Source: Pseudomonas luteola NBRC 103146 (GTDB taxonomy: Bacteria; Pseudomonadota; Gammaproteobacteria; Pseudomonadales; Pseudomonadaceae). Taken from it: a stretch of 64,000 bases of DNA. The stretch covers positions 62,001 to 126,000 of the forward strand of contig NZ_BDAE01000012.1 of NCBI RefSeq assembly GCF_002091675.1. Reading direction: 5' to 3'. The position numbers and the translations under genes are program-made. Numbering within the stretch: position 1 is the first letter of the stretch; every line of letters starts with the position of its first letter. Positions 26,065 to 35,478 of the stretch are shown one piece after another. Under the pieces are notes generated by a model. The model was not told the DNA's origin, ran no database searches, and saw nothing but the letters and a program-made list of their open reading frames with translations.

Positions 26065-27563
26065 CGGCTACCCTCCTGTAATACAGCACTGGCGTAAGCC
26101 GCTGGAGACATGATTTGTTGCGCAGCCTGGTCAAGGTAAAGCGTCAGCGGTTTTGCGACGACTACCAGCACGACACTGGCGGACATCAGCGTTATCACGG
26201 CTAACAGGCGCCAGCCATTTGCCCTCTCCTGCCCGGCGATGCCCTCACCGCCTCGCCAGAACACCGTACTGCCCGCCCGGCTTAATGCAATGACGAGGCC
26301 GAGACTGGAGATCAGCAATACCGGCCAGAGCCAGCGCGCCTCCGAAAGTGGTGCAGACTTCAGGATCAGCAGTTTTCCAAAAAATCCTGAAAACGGCGGC
26401 AGGCCCGCCATGGACACCGCCCCGATGAAAAACAGGCTGCCCAGAAGCACGGGCTGTCGCAGGGCAGGCCCTTTCTCCAGTCGGGCCCCGGTTTCCCCTC
26501 GCTGCCTGGCGACCATATCACTGAGCAGGAAGAGCCCTCCGGTAATCCATGTGGTATGAATCAAGTAGAACAGACAAGCCGAGATCGATTCCACACGTCC
26601 AAGCGACATACCAGCCAACAGCAGCCCCACCGATACCAGCACCAAATAAGCCACCAGTTCCTGAAGTTGGCGCGCCGCCAGGGCACCAATGGACCCCAGG
26701 GCAAGGGTCAGCAAGGCCAGAGGCCACAGCAAGGGTTGCGCCAGATGGGATAATGCTCCGGCGTCAGGGCCGAACAGCAGCGCATAGATACGCAAAATTG
26801 AATATACACCGACCTTTGTCATCACGGCGAACAATGCAGCGACCGGAGCCGTTGCCCCTGCGTAGGCACGTGGTAGCCAGAAGTACAGAGGTAGCAGGGC
26901 CGCCTTGAGTGCAAAGACTAACAGTAGCAGGAGCCCGGCGGCTGCAATCAGCGGGGCATCGCCCGGCCCTACCTGTGCGATGCGTTCAGACAGATGTGCC
27001 ATGTTCAGGGTGCCTAGCAGCCCATACAGCACGCCTACGGCCACCAGAAACAACGACGAGCCCAGGAGATTAAGCAGTATGTAGTGCAGGCCCGCACTTG
27101 TGCGCTCCTTGCCACCGCCGTGCAACAGCAGCGCGTAGGAGGCGATCAGCAGGATTTCGAAGAAGACATACAGATTGAACAGGTCGCCGGTAAGAAAGGC
27201 GCCATTCAGGCCGGCTACCTGAAACTGGAATAACGCATGAAAATTAGGGCCGCGAGCATCGTCGCCCTGGCAGGCATAGAGTATGGCACCACTCGCCAGA
27301 ACCGATGTAATCAGCACCATAATCGCACTCAGCCGATCCAGCACCAGCAGAATGCCAAAGGGAGCCGGCCAGTTACCGAGGGTGTAGGTTACGATTTCAT
27401 CGCGGGCAGCAACAGTGATCAGCCACGCTGACAGCGGGATCAGCAGGAAGGTAGCCAACGCTGAAAAGTACCGTTTGTTTTGCGATGTCATACTATTGAA
27501 CAGTAACAGGGCCGCCCCGCTGAAAAGCGGCAGTAGAATCGGCAGGATGATCACATGACTCAT
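26061..27563 (-). CDS. mrpD: Na+/H+ antiporter subunit D
   Basis: Mrp subunit D, 500 residues, a proton-translocating membrane subunit related to respiratory complex I NuoN/NuoM with about 14 predicted helices. The functional Glu in the FFEILLIASYAL segment (helix 5) and Lys residues in FALKAALLPLYFWLPRAYAGA are present. The start preferred is the ATG with GGAGAGGA upstream, which overlaps the mrpC stop codon by four bases; the frame is open 13 codons further upstream. Confidence 0.95.
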   Translation of the reverse strand: MSHVIILPILLPLFSGAALLLFNSMTSQNKRYFSALATFLLIPLSAWLITVAARDEIVTYTLGNWPAPFGILLVLDRLSAIMVLITSVLASGAILYACQGDDARGPNFHALFQFQVAGLNGAFLTGDLFNLYVFFEILLIASYALLLHGGGKERTSAGLHYILLNLLGSSLFLVAVGVLYGLLGTLNMAHLSERIAQVGPGDAPLIAAAGLLLLLVFALKAALLPLYFWLPRAYAGATAPVAALFAVMTKVGVYSILRIYALLFGPDAGALSHLAQPLLWPLALLTLALGSIGALAARQLQELVAYLVLVSVGLLLAGMSLGRVESISACLFYLIHTTWITGGLFLLSDMVARQRGETGARLEKGPALRQPVLLGSLFFIGAVSMAGLPPFSGFFGKLLILKSAPLSEARWLWPVLLISSLGLVIALSRAGSTVFWRGGEGIAGQERANGWRLLAVITLMSASVVLVVVAKPLTLYLDQAAQQIMSPAAYASAVLQEGSR

Positions 27564-27883
27564 TGTTCCTCTCCGTCCACGTGATCGTTTCCAAGTTCGC
27601 AAACCGCACGGATGGACAGCACCAGTACGAATGCTGTCATCGCAAAGCTGATGACGATGGCAGTCAGCACCAGCGCCTGGGGCAAGGGGTCAGCATAGGT
27701 CTGGCTTTGACCAATGATGGGAGCAGCACCGGTCGACAAGCGCCCCATGGCAAAAAGAAAAAGATTCACAGAATAAGTGATCAGGGTCATTCCCAGTACG
27801 ACCGGGAACGTACGTCCACGTAGCATCAGATAAACACCGCTCGCTGTCAGCACACCCAAGGTGATGGCAAATAACAGTTCCAT
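27560..27883 (-). CDS. mrpC: Na+/H+ antiporter subunit C
   Basis: Mrp subunit C of 107 residues, NuoK-like with three helices; the segment LTAIVISFAMTAFVL is the conserved third helix, with DPLPQALVLTAI before it. It shares one base with the mrpA stop codon and four with mrpD. Confidence 0.95.
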   Translation of the reverse strand: MELLFAITLGVLTASGVYLMLRGRTFPVVLGMTLITYSVNLFLFAMGRLSTGAAPIIGQSQTYADPLPQALVLTAIVISFAMTAFVLVLSIRAVCELGNDHVDGEEQ

Positions 27884-30681
27884 CAGGACACGCCCTCCTC
27901 TTGCGGTCGGCCGCTTGAGGCCAAATGCGCCAGTGTCAGCAACGAGGAGCCTACAACGGTTAGGTAGACGCCCAGATCAAACAGCGTCGCGCTGGCCAGT
28001 TCGACGTCACCGATCACTGGAATATGCAGGTGCGTGAACCCAGAGGTCAGGAAGGGCTTGCCAAACAGCCATGCGACCAGCCCTGTCGCCCCGGCCAGCA
28101 AAATGCCGCTGCCTGCCAGGCGGCGATAATCGAGAGGCAAGCGTGCAGTCGTCCAACGAAGCCCACTGGCAATGTACTGCAGGATCAATGCTGCCGTTGT
28201 GATCAGGCCCGCTATAAAGCCGCCACCGGGCAGTTGATGGCCACGCAGAAACATGAAGACGGAAACCAGCAGGGCCAGCGGTAGTAGGAGCTTGGCCATA
28301 ACCTTGAGCATCAGAGGGTGCCGATCACGTATCCAAGGGTACCCACCCAGCCCCCGCTCGGGAAGTTTGGGGTTTAGCCCGTCCAGCATGGCGTAGACGG
28401 CGATACCGGTAATGGCCAGTACGCTGATTTCGCCCAGCGTATCGAACCCCCGAAAGTCCACCAGAATCACATTGACGACGTTGCTGCCGCCGCCTTCCGG
28501 TACGCTCCGGTCCAGGAAGAACTGCGCAATGCTCTCGTAGGGCCGCGTCAGTACCGCATAGGCCAGCAAAGAAACCAATCCCCCGCATCCCACCGCCAGT
28601 AGGCCGTCCCGTCCTCTTCGCAGTGCGGAGGATTCACGCGGTGTATGCCAGGGCAGGAAGAACAGTGCCAGTACCAGCAGGACCGTGGTGACAACCTCAA
28701 CCGACAACTGAGTCAATGCTAGATCAGGCGCCGAGAACCGGGCAAACAGCAGAGACACCATCAACCCGGCTACACTGCTAAAGACGACGGCTTGCAACCG
28801 CCGACGGTGGAACAAGACGACTGAAATCGAGGCGGCCATAAGAATCACCAGCCCTGCCGAGGTAACCGGGTCGAGTGGAGTCATGGCCATCGGCCCCGTC
28901 ACTACCTCGAGATCCCACAAGGCACTCCCGGTTACGAGCAGTACGCCTATCAGCATAAGCGTTATGTATCGTTGTAGCGAGCCGTTCTCTACACGTTCGG
29001 TAAACAGGACGGTCAGCCGGACCAGACACTGGATTGCGCCCTCGAACACATCCCGCGCTTCGGCATCAGGAAGTTGGTTATACAGGCGAAACAGGGGACG
29101 CCGCACTCCAAAGTACAGCAGTACGCCACCGCCCAGCGCAATGAGGCTCATGACAAGAGGCAGATTGAACCCATGCCAGAGGGCCAGACTGTATTCGGGT
29201 AACGGTCCGCCTAATGAAACCCGTGCCGCCAGCGCAAGTAGATCGCCTACGGTCTGCTCAGGCATCAGACCTACCAGGACACACAGCAAGACGAGGATAT
29301 TGACCGGCGCGCGCATCCAGAACGGCGGTTCATGGGGTGGAAAGTGAGGCATTGCCGAGGGATCAGGCGTCTTGTCCAGAAACGCCTGATGAATGAAGCG
29401 TACGGAATATGCCATGGTGAGCAGATTGGCAATGGTGGAGACGACGGGAATGACCCAGTTGAACGGGCCCAGCAACCCTTGCTCCAGGGTCTCACTCAAA
29501 AACATTTCCTTGCTCAGGAAACCGTTGAGTAACGGCACTCCTGCCATCGACAACGACGCGACGATCGCAAGCAGTGCCGTATGCGGCATGTAACGGTAGA
29601 GCCCTCCCAGCCGACGCAGGTCACGCGTACCGGTCTCATGATCGATGATCCCGGCCGCCATGAACAGTGAGGCCTTGAACGTCGCATGGTTGATGGTGTG
29701 GAAGATGGCAGCTACCGAACTCATGTCGGTATCCAGCCCGAACAGCAAAGTGATAAGACCGAGATGGCTGATGGTAGAATAGGCCAATAGCCCTTTAAGG
29801 TCTTGCTGAAAGAAGGCCATGGCTGACCCGAGCACCAGGGTAACCAACCCGGTAAGGCTGACGATATAGAACCATTCATCTGTACCTGAAATAGCCGGAT
29901 ACAGGCGTGCCATGAGATAAATGCCAGCCTTAACCATGGTGGCTGAGTGCAGATAGGCTGAAACAGGCGTGGGCGCTGCCATCGCGTGAGGAAGCCAGAA
30001 GTGGAACGGAAACTGGGCAGACTTGGTAAAGGCACCTAGCAGAATCAGCACCAGCATCAGCGGATAGAGAGGATGTTCGACGATACGTGAGCCGGAAACC
30101 AGGATGTGGCTCAGCTCGAAGCTGCCTGCAATGTGCCCCAGCAACAGTATGCCTGCCAACAGGGCAAGCCCCCCGCCTGAAGTAATCGTCAGGGCCATTC
30201 GCGCCCCGCGCCGCGAGTCGGAGCGATGGGACCAGAAACCGATTAGCAGAAACGAGGAAAGACTGGTGATTTCCCAGAAGACGAGCATCAGCAGCACGTT
30301 TTCGGAAAGAACGACCCCCAGCATGGCTGCCATGAATAACAGCAGGTAGCTGTAGAATCGTCCAATGGCCTCCTCAGACGATAGGTAGTATCGCGCGTAG
30401 AGAATGACCAGAAGGCCGATCCCCAGAATCAGCAAGGCAAAAAGAAAACTCAGCCCGTCCAGACGAAGGCTCAGGTTGAAGCCCAGGTTTTCCAGCCATG
30501 TGTACGAAACAGTGATGGCGGCTCCCTCTGCCAACCTGGAGCGCAAATTCAACAGGATGAAGAAGGCAATCGCCGCGGGTATCGAGGCCGCAATGGCAGG
30601 CAGGCGTCGACCGCCCCGATCAAACACTACAGGTAACAGGCTGCCAAGCAGCGGCAGTACGACAATCAGCACCAGCATCAT
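27883..30681 (-). CDS. mrpA: Na+/H+ antiporter subunit A/B fusion
   Basis: A 932-residue fused subunit. Residues 1-about 780 are MrpA, a NuoL-like proton channel (VFWEITSLSSFLLIGFW, FHFWLPHAMAAPTPVSAYLHSATMVKAG, HLGLITLLFG and the C-terminal MbhD/MbhE-like part). Residues from about 790 are the MrpB domain (RGHQLPGGGFIAGLITTAALILQYIASG). The A-B fusion marks a group 2 Mrp system, the form found in Pseudomonas. First gene of the operon; the ribosome binding site before its ATG is weak. Confidence 0.96.
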   Translation of the reverse strand: MMLVLIVVLPLLGSLLPVVFDRGGRRLPAIAASIPAAIAFFILLNLRSRLAEGAAITVSYTWLENLGFNLSLRLDGLSFLFALLILGIGLLVILYARYYLSSEEAIGRFYSYLLLFMAAMLGVVLSENVLLMLVFWEITSLSSFLLIGFWSHRSDSRRGARMALTITSGGGLALLAGILLLGHIAGSFELSHILVSGSRIVEHPLYPLMLVLILLGAFTKSAQFPFHFWLPHAMAAPTPVSAYLHSATMVKAGIYLMARLYPAISGTDEWFYIVSLTGLVTLVLGSAMAFFQQDLKGLLAYSTISHLGLITLLFGLDTDMSSVAAIFHTINHATFKASLFMAAGIIDHETGTRDLRRLGGLYRYMPHTALLAIVASLSMAGVPLLNGFLSKEMFLSETLEQGLLGPFNWVIPVVSTIANLLTMAYSVRFIHQAFLDKTPDPSAMPHFPPHEPPFWMRAPVNILVLLCVLVGLMPEQTVGDLLALAARVSLGGPLPEYSLALWHGFNLPLVMSLIALGGGVLLYFGVRRPLFRLYNQLPDAEARDVFEGAIQCLVRLTVLFTERVENGSLQRYITLMLIGVLLVTGSALWDLEVVTGPMAMTPLDPVTSAGLVILMAASISVVLFHRRRLQAVVFSSVAGLMVSLLFARFSAPDLALTQLSVEVVTTVLLVLALFFLPWHTPRESSALRRGRDGLLAVGCGGLVSLLAYAVLTRPYESIAQFFLDRSVPEGGGSNVVNVILVDFRGFDTLGEISVLAITGIAVYAMLDGLNPKLPERGLGGYPWIRDRHPLMLKVMAKLLLPLALLVSVFMFLRGHQLPGGGFIAGLITTAALILQYIASGLRWTTARLPLDYRRLAGSGILLAGATGLVAWLFGKPFLTSGFTHLHIPVIGDVELASATLFDLGVYLTVVGSSLLTLAHLASSGRPQEEGVS

Positions 30682-31093
30682 ACGGCGCGCCTGCTCATCA
30701 CAATGTAAACAATCATGGAATGCCTTCCGACTCCCCTATTCCAGATACAGGCTCGACTCCAACGAGCTCATTAGGGGGTGGGACAAGCGACCGTCGCGTT
30801 AGTGCGCTGCATAATGGCATTCAGACAGGCACATGATTGATGACAAGACGTTAACAATAGCCATCAGGCGATTGATACCCTTATCCGCTCCCGGGGGATC
30901 GTTCGTTACGATGGAGCTGTGTGCCTGCATCAACATCGTCCAGGCTCCAGCGAAAGCACTCTATGCTTAATCACGCCTGCGCCGAAAACGCATGCAATGA
31001 TCAATCAGTGGCTAAGAGAAGAAGGCGTTCGGGCTTGAGCTGTTGAAGACCCAATGTGTTTGAGCCTGCCGGTAACTGCCTCATAAGCCCTTC
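30682..31093. other. intergenic region upstream of mrpA
   Basis: About 400 bases between mrpA (leftward) and the CbrB-like sites of the small RNA (rightward). No supported gene; it should contain the mrp promoter, which I could not pin down. Confidence 0.5.
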
Positions 31094-31141
31094 GTAACAA
31101 TCCTGTTACGCCATGGTGACAGTGCTGGGTCAATGCGTAAC
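31094..31141 (+). promoter_or_regulatory. candidate CbrB upstream activating sites
   Basis: GTAACA (31094), TGTTAC (31104), GTGACA (31116) and GTAAC (31137) form repeated half sites; TGTTAC-N6-GTGACA is a near-perfect inverted repeat. CbrB in Pseudomonas recognises TGTTAC/GTAACA-type repeats about 100 bases before the sigma-54 promoters of crcZ and crcY, the same distance as here. Confidence 0.6.
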
Positions 31142-31215
31142 GAAATCAGGAACAGCATCGGAACACCAAAACAGGCCAAACCTTCAAGTCACTGATTAAT
31201 AAAGATTTTTTAAAG

Positions 31216-31233
31216 TTGGCACGGCACCTGCTT
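31216..31233 (+). promoter_or_regulatory. sigma-54 (-24/-12) promoter
   Basis: TTGGCACGGCACCTGCTT matches the RpoN consensus TTGGCACG-N4-TTGCT with one difference; GG and GC are separated by exactly ten bases. Transcription should begin near 31243. Confidence 0.8.
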
Positions 31234-31242
31234 TATTCCTGG

Positions 31243-31466
31243 TATAACAAGAACAACAAATAAAACAGATCACTTCAAAACAACAAAAACAAGATTGAAA
31301 GTGGCGAAGCGAACTGATCATTTTAGAACTTGTGAAGTGTCTAAAGTAATCCGTTCACTTAAAGACAACATAATGCATCCGAAGCATCCAGGGGTTGCTT
31401 AGGGCCATACAAGAAAAACAAAAGGCATCGTGCAGCATGGTTGAGAGGGAGCTTAGGCTCCCTTTG
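31243..31466 (+). ncRNA. CrcZ/CrcY-like regulatory small RNA
   Basis: No ORF, but three A-rich clusters carry repeated AAnAAnAA (CA) motifs: 31246-31266 (AACAAGAACAACAAATAA), 31277-31293 (AAAACAACAAAAACAAG) and 31411-31423 (AAGAAAAACAAAA). In Pseudomonas, CrcZ/CrcY/CrcX RNAs with such motifs bind Hfq-Crc and lift catabolite repression. The sigma-54 promoter and CbrB-like sites upstream fit that family. The 3' end is set at a hairpin (AGGGAGC / GCTCCCT, 31446-31463) followed by a short T run; the true end could lie further on, as known members are 350-400 nt. The start is estimated from the promoter. Confidence 0.7.
31446..31466 (+). terminator. hairpin at the 3' end of the CrcZ-like RNA
   Basis: 7-bp stem AGGGAGC / GCTCCCT with loop TTAG followed by TTG; the T run is short, so termination is probable rather than certain. 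Confidence 0.55.
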
Positions 31467-31550
31467 TGCTATTTGCAGTATCGTTCAGTCAATGAATAGT
31501 TCTGAGCACGTTGCCGGTTATCCAGCGCTAGGCAACCTGATGGAACGAAA

Positions 31551-31727
31551 TCAATCCAGGCGGGTATAGATGTAGAGTGCGGAAATTGTTAACGCAAAAA
31601 GCATCGTTACAACGCTGAGGGTGCCAGACAGTGTAAGCGCCGAAACCCTGCTTATCAGTCCCAGCCAGTCTGCTACTATCAATCCTGTGGCCATGCACAC
31701 CAAAAGAGCAACTACTCGCGCCAGCAT
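31551..31727 (-). CDS. small two-helix membrane protein (58 aa)
   Basis: A 58-residue protein, MLARVVALLVCMATGLIV then a short loop with ADWLGLISR, then a second hydrophobic stretch ending ALYIYTRLD. AGGTG stands six bases before the ATG. Two predicted helices with a short loop, no known family. It faces the CrcZ-like RNA (converging). A real small membrane protein is likely because of the ribosome binding site and composition. Confidence 0.6.
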   Translation of the reverse strand: MLARVVALLVCMATGLIVADWLGLISRVSALTLSGTLSVVTMLFALTISALYIYTRLD

Positions 31728-31901
31728 CACATCACCTGCGTTTTGCTATTTGACCATTAAGGAGCATTGCGAGATGGCACGCAATGCTGGCATATAAGTG
31801 TCAAATTGCCTCCACAAGTTCACCAAGTCACAGACCGCTTGTCGACCTGATTGCAGTTAAGTGCACACACCTGTGACGGACTTCTCTTTTGTTGAACAGG
31901 C

Positions 31902-32093
31902 TTATCGCTGATGCCGTCCTCGACGCCATGATTCACCCCCCAGGATGACCAGATAAATCGCCCATGCACTCAGCAGGACGAATACGTCTCGAGAGGACCA
32001 GTGAAGGGGATTGAAACCTTCTCGTACACCTTGAACCCCATAGAGAATCAACGCAACGACAACCGCGCTACGACAAAGCCGCGCAAACGTCAT
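31902..32093 (-). CDS. small two-helix membrane protein (63 aa)
   Basis: A 63-residue protein with two hydrophobic segments (about 8-22 and 35-52), a loop with NPLHWSSRDV and a basic C-terminus WRRGRHQR. AAGGAG precedes the ATG by seven bases. No family recognised; the pattern of a loop with Trp then two helices recalls conserved hypothetical Pseudomonas proteins. Confidence 0.65.
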   Translation of the reverse strand: MTFARLCRSAVVVALILYGVQGVREGFNPLHWSSRDVFVLLSAWAIYLVILGGESWRRGRHQR

Positions 32094-32384
32094 GACTGGC
32101 TCCTTAAAAATCTCTGAACACCATGACTATAAAGTTTTCATCAGACCCCATACAGTACACGAGCGTTGAAAGCAGTGGCTGGCCTGTCACCCAGTCCCAG
32201 CCAGAGCACGCTACCCACACATTCAGGTAACCATTTTTAATTTAATGTCTGTCAATCCTTGCAGCGCCGTTTCGTCCTTACTTGGGAATCACTTGACGAC
32301 CCACTGAAAAGGCGTACGGCTTAGGGTAAGATGACTACGTAATGTAAAAGCAGATCTTGATAATGATCACGGAGGATAACCGCA

Positions 32385-32534
32385 ATGCTGTTTGCTCTGG
32401 GTACATTACTCTGCCTGAGCGGTGTAGGTTGCCTGGCATTCGACCCGCTGGACCCTATGCTTCAGCTTGAAGGATTAGCGTTGATAGGATTGGCGCTATT
32501 GATTGTTCGTGAGGGCATACTCGAACTTAACTGA
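32385..32534 (+). CDS. small membrane protein (49 aa)
   Basis: A 49-residue protein with two hydrophobic stretches (1-18 and 31-40) separated by FDPLDPMLQLEG and ending REGILELN. GGAGG lies eight bases upstream of the ATG. The first segment could be a signal anchor. Function unknown. It is convergent with and close to the hypothetical gene at 32552. Confidence 0.6.
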   Translation: MLFALGTLLCLSGVGCLAFDPLDPMLQLEGLALIGLALLIVREGILELN

Positions 32535-32551
32535 GGTATCGCCTGTAGTTC

Positions 32552-32992
32552 TCACGATACCTTGCCCGCCTCGCTCCGGCACATCTGATCCACCAGCTCC
32601 CGTGGATACTCGTTGAGTTCCAACTCATCACAAATGTAAGCCAATACGCTGAGACTATCCTGTTCCAGCAATCGGACCGCTGAGAGTTCACCACATCGAT
32701 AGTCATAACAGGCCCAGCTGCCTGGGTGTTTCTGACAAAGCAGAAAAGCTCGCGAGACATTTATCTCCTGCGAAACCAGCAGAGCCTGCAGCGCGGCAGT
32801 ATCAACCTCACCTGTGGATTCAGACGCTTCTGAGCCGGAACTGCGCACAACCATAATTGCGTCTTGCTCAAACCTGAAGACTTCGATGTCCGACTGAGCG
32901 GTGCGACTGTAGAGGGTCGGCTGGTCCGGATTCTCGGGCTTCAATGGCGCAGGCTGGATACTCGTGGGTGGGCTCATATAAGGGATAGGCAT
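32552..32992 (-). CDS. hypothetical protein (146 aa)
   Basis: A 146-residue acidic protein with a Pro-rich N-terminus and Cys residues at about 99-114 (LLCQK, WACYDYRCGEL). No family recognised. No strong ribosome binding site is visible; an ATG five codons inside is an alternative start. It is supported by length and lack of a competing frame only. Confidence 0.55.
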   Translation of the reverse strand: MPIPYMSPPTSIQPAPLKPENPDQPTLYSRTAQSDIEVFRFEQDAIMVVRSSGSEASESTGEVDTAALQALLVSQEINVSRAFLLCQKHPGSWACYDYRCGELSAVRLLEQDSLSVLAYICDELELNEYPRELVDQMCRSEAGKVS

Positions 32993-33238
32993 GTCATTGC
33001 AGCACTTTGATCAAGCGCACCTGGGTAGCCGCGTGGAAAAGGCTGATCCATATCAACGAACTCTGGCATTTCCGTATCCAGACTGTACGCTGTGCTTTGC
33101 AGCCAGCCAATAATCTATTTACATTTTTTTCACGAAAATTTCACGACGTGATCATGTCTAGCGATAAGGTCTGCCTGTTGTATCAGGGAGCAGTTTGGGT
33201 TCGGGTGGTGAAGTGAACTGAAAGGGAGCAAACAAGGT

Positions 33239-33487
33239 ATGAGTCACTTTATTAGCAATACGTACGAGCTTTTAAAGGAGCCGGCCGGCCGGCTGATACT
33301 AGAGTCCCTGCAAAGCGTTGAAAGTTATGGTCGCTCCTGGCGCCTCGATAAGGGCTCGGTGTATGGAAATCGCCTGTCTACCCTGTTTTCTGCAAGCAAA
33401 CCAGACGGCCAGGGCCGTGATCGGTTGATGGTCGTTGCCGTGGAGACCCCGACGTGCGACTGGACGGTTAGCTACCAGCTCTTTTAA
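33239..33487 (+). CDS. hypothetical protein (82 aa)
   Basis: An 82-residue protein starting MSHFISNTYELLKEPAGRL, with GGGAG about ten bases before the ATG. No family or membrane segment recognised. The gene has an unusual GGCCGGCCGGC run near its 5' end. Plausible small gene, moderate support. Confidence 0.5.
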   Translation: MSHFISNTYELLKEPAGRLILESLQSVESYGRSWRLDKGSVYGNRLSTLFSASKPDGQGRDRLMVVAVETPTCDWTVSYQLF

Positions 33488-34150
33488 CGCTATTTTGCCC
33501 GAACGCAGGCCAATTCTCTGATACGCGACGCGTACCACGCTTTTGGGCGCCTGTCTTGCCCTGTTTATTACCTAATAGGTGGCTGAAAAGGAAAGCTCTT
33601 TTATGGGCTGGTATTATCAAACAAATTACAATAAGGCTTGGAGATGTGTTTGTGCAGGAGGCCTAACGGCGACGTTTCTTAAACGGCTTGCAGCTAACTA
33701 GGGGGTGCCTGGCGTCTGAGCGGTACTTTCAGCGCCTTTTGAGGGAGCGGGCCGTAAGTCCCACAGGTGCGCGATATACGTATCGATTCGTCAGGACGAT
33801 CCGTCTGCTGCGCTCCAGCCTCGCACGCATAATGTACCTGCAAACGCTACCCCTCCCCCTTTTGCCCGATCAAACCCGTAACCTCCACATAAGTGATACC
33901 TGCTTGGTATGGCGGCTCGGCAGTAAGACGCAAAACGGTACGTCACGCTACACATTAGTAGATGAGCCCGCTGCACAACATCACGTCGTTGCGGACGATT
34001 TGGATGCTGTCAACGCGGGTCGGCAGCCAGGATCAAGTCCCATGGCAGCCAGGAACAATTCTTGCCACCCGAACGCTGCATTAATAGAGGCATGAGCTTG
34101 CTAGCGTGGCTCAAACGGTCACTTTTATTTTCGTTCGTCCAGGCAGTCCC
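33488..34150. other. intergenic region without a supported gene
   Basis: About 660 bases. The open frames within it begin at non-ATG codons, are Arg/Cys-rich and lack ribosome binding sites. I see no RNA gene or repeat in it. Confidence 0.5.
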
Positions 34151-35449
34151 ATGATTACAATAGAAACGCCTACCTATTACACCGCTACCAAGAAATACAA
34201 TCTGAGCTTCCCAACGCTCGATGCGGACATCGAAGCCGACGTCGTTGTGATCGGAGGCGGCTTTTCAGGAATCAATACCGCTCTTGAGCTAGCCGAGAAA
34301 GGCATCACCAATATCGTGGTGCTCGAAGGTCGTTACCTGGGCTTTGGCGGCACGGGCCGTAATGGCGGACAGATCATGGCGGGTATTGGTCATGACCTGG
34401 ACAAGATCAAGAACCAAGTAGGTGAAGACGGCCTCAAGACTATTTTCGAGATCAGTGACAAAGGCGCTGACATCATCAAGGGCCGGATTCAGAAATACAA
34501 TATCGATGCGGACTTCCATCATGGCTACGGCTATATGGGCTTTAACGCACGCCAGGAAAAGACACTACGCACCTGGGAGAAAGAGTTCAAATCACTGAAC
34601 TCCGGCCACGAGATTGCCTTGCTGACAGGCTCGGAAGTCCGCCGCATCATTGGATCGGAAGCCTACACCAGCGCCCTGTTGCACATGGGCGGCGGTCATG
34701 TTCATTCACTCAACCTGCTATTGGGCGAGGCCAAGGCGCTAGCCAGCTATGGCGTCAAGATCTTCGAGCACAGCCCTGCCCTTGCCGTTGAGTATGGTGA
34801 GCGGATCACTGTGCGCACCGGGCAGGGCTCTGTCAGGGCAAGCAAGCTGCTTTGGGCATGCGACAGCTTCCTCAACAAGCTGGAGCCGGAACTCCATACC
34901 AAAACGATCAACACCTATGCGTTCCAGATCATGACCGAGCCGCTCTCGGATGAATTGATCGAACGCATCAGCCCAATCCGTGGGGCCTACAGCGATATCC
35001 GCCCGGTCATTGACTATTACCGCGTTACGGCCGAGAACCGGTTGCTATTTGGCGCTGCTACGCCTTATCTCGACTATATCCCCAAAGACCTGAAGGCCTG
35101 GAACCGCAACCTGATGCTCAAGATCTTCCCATACCTCAAGGACGTGAAGATCGATCTGGCCTGGGGTGGCCCGATGGCATGCGGTGCCAACTTGTTTCCA
35201 CAGATCGGCACCTTGTCCGGCCGGCCCAATGCGTTCTACGTACAGGGCTATTCAGGCTTCGGCGTAACGCCAAGCCACATTATTTGCAAGGTTCTGGCTG
35301 AGGGCATGAGCGAGGGTTCTGCCCGCTACGACCTGATCAGCTCGGTTCGCCATAGCAACATCATAGGCAAGGATCATTTCCGCCCGGTTATCTGCAGCCT
35401 GGGCAAGATCATGCATCAGAGCGCCGGCTACATGACAGGCCGCCGCTGA
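34151..35449 (+). CDS. FAD-dependent oxidoreductase (PuuB/DadA-like amine oxidase)
   Basis: A 432-residue DAO-family flavoprotein with the dinucleotide motif VVVIGGGFSGINTALELAE at about 31-49 and GTGRNGGQIMAGIGHDL, which is the pattern of gamma-glutamylputrescine oxidase (PuuB) and related amine dehydrogenases. The C-terminal YVQGYSGFGVTPSHI is the second FAD contact. It probably oxidises an amine to an aldehyde; the substrate is unknown, and an aromatic amine is only suggested by the neighbours. The ATG at 34151 was preferred to a GTG 45 bases upstream. It is followed after 29 bases by a cupin gene. Confidence 0.88.
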   Translation: MITIETPTYYTATKKYNLSFPTLDADIEADVVVIGGGFSGINTALELAEKGITNIVVLEGRYLGFGGTGRNGGQIMAGIGHDLDKIKNQVGEDGLKTIFEISDKGADIIKGRIQKYNIDADFHHGYGYMGFNARQEKTLRTWEKEFKSLNSGHEIALLTGSEVRRIIGSEAYTSALLHMGGGHVHSLNLLLGEAKALASYGVKIFEHSPALAVEYGERITVRTGQGSVRASKLLWACDSFLNKLEPELHTKTINTYAFQIMTEPLSDELIERISPIRGAYSDIRPVIDYYRVTAENRLLFGAATPYLDYIPKDLKAWNRNLMLKIFPYLKDVKIDLAWGGPMACGANLFPQIGTLSGRPNAFYVQGYSGFGVTPSHIICKVLAEGMSEGSARYDLISSVRHSNIIGKDHFRPVICSLGKIMHQSAGYMTGRR

Positions 35450-35478
35450 TATTTCCCCTTAACGAAAAGGACCATTTC

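Noticed and set aside
33007-33216. 69-codon plus-strand ORF with TTG start
   Set aside because: No Shine-Dalgarno at the start and the product lacks any family features.
33688-34095. 135-codon plus-strand ORF before the flavoprotein gene
   Set aside because: Starts at a non-ATG codon, without ribosome binding site; a low-complexity, Arg- and Leu-rich product.
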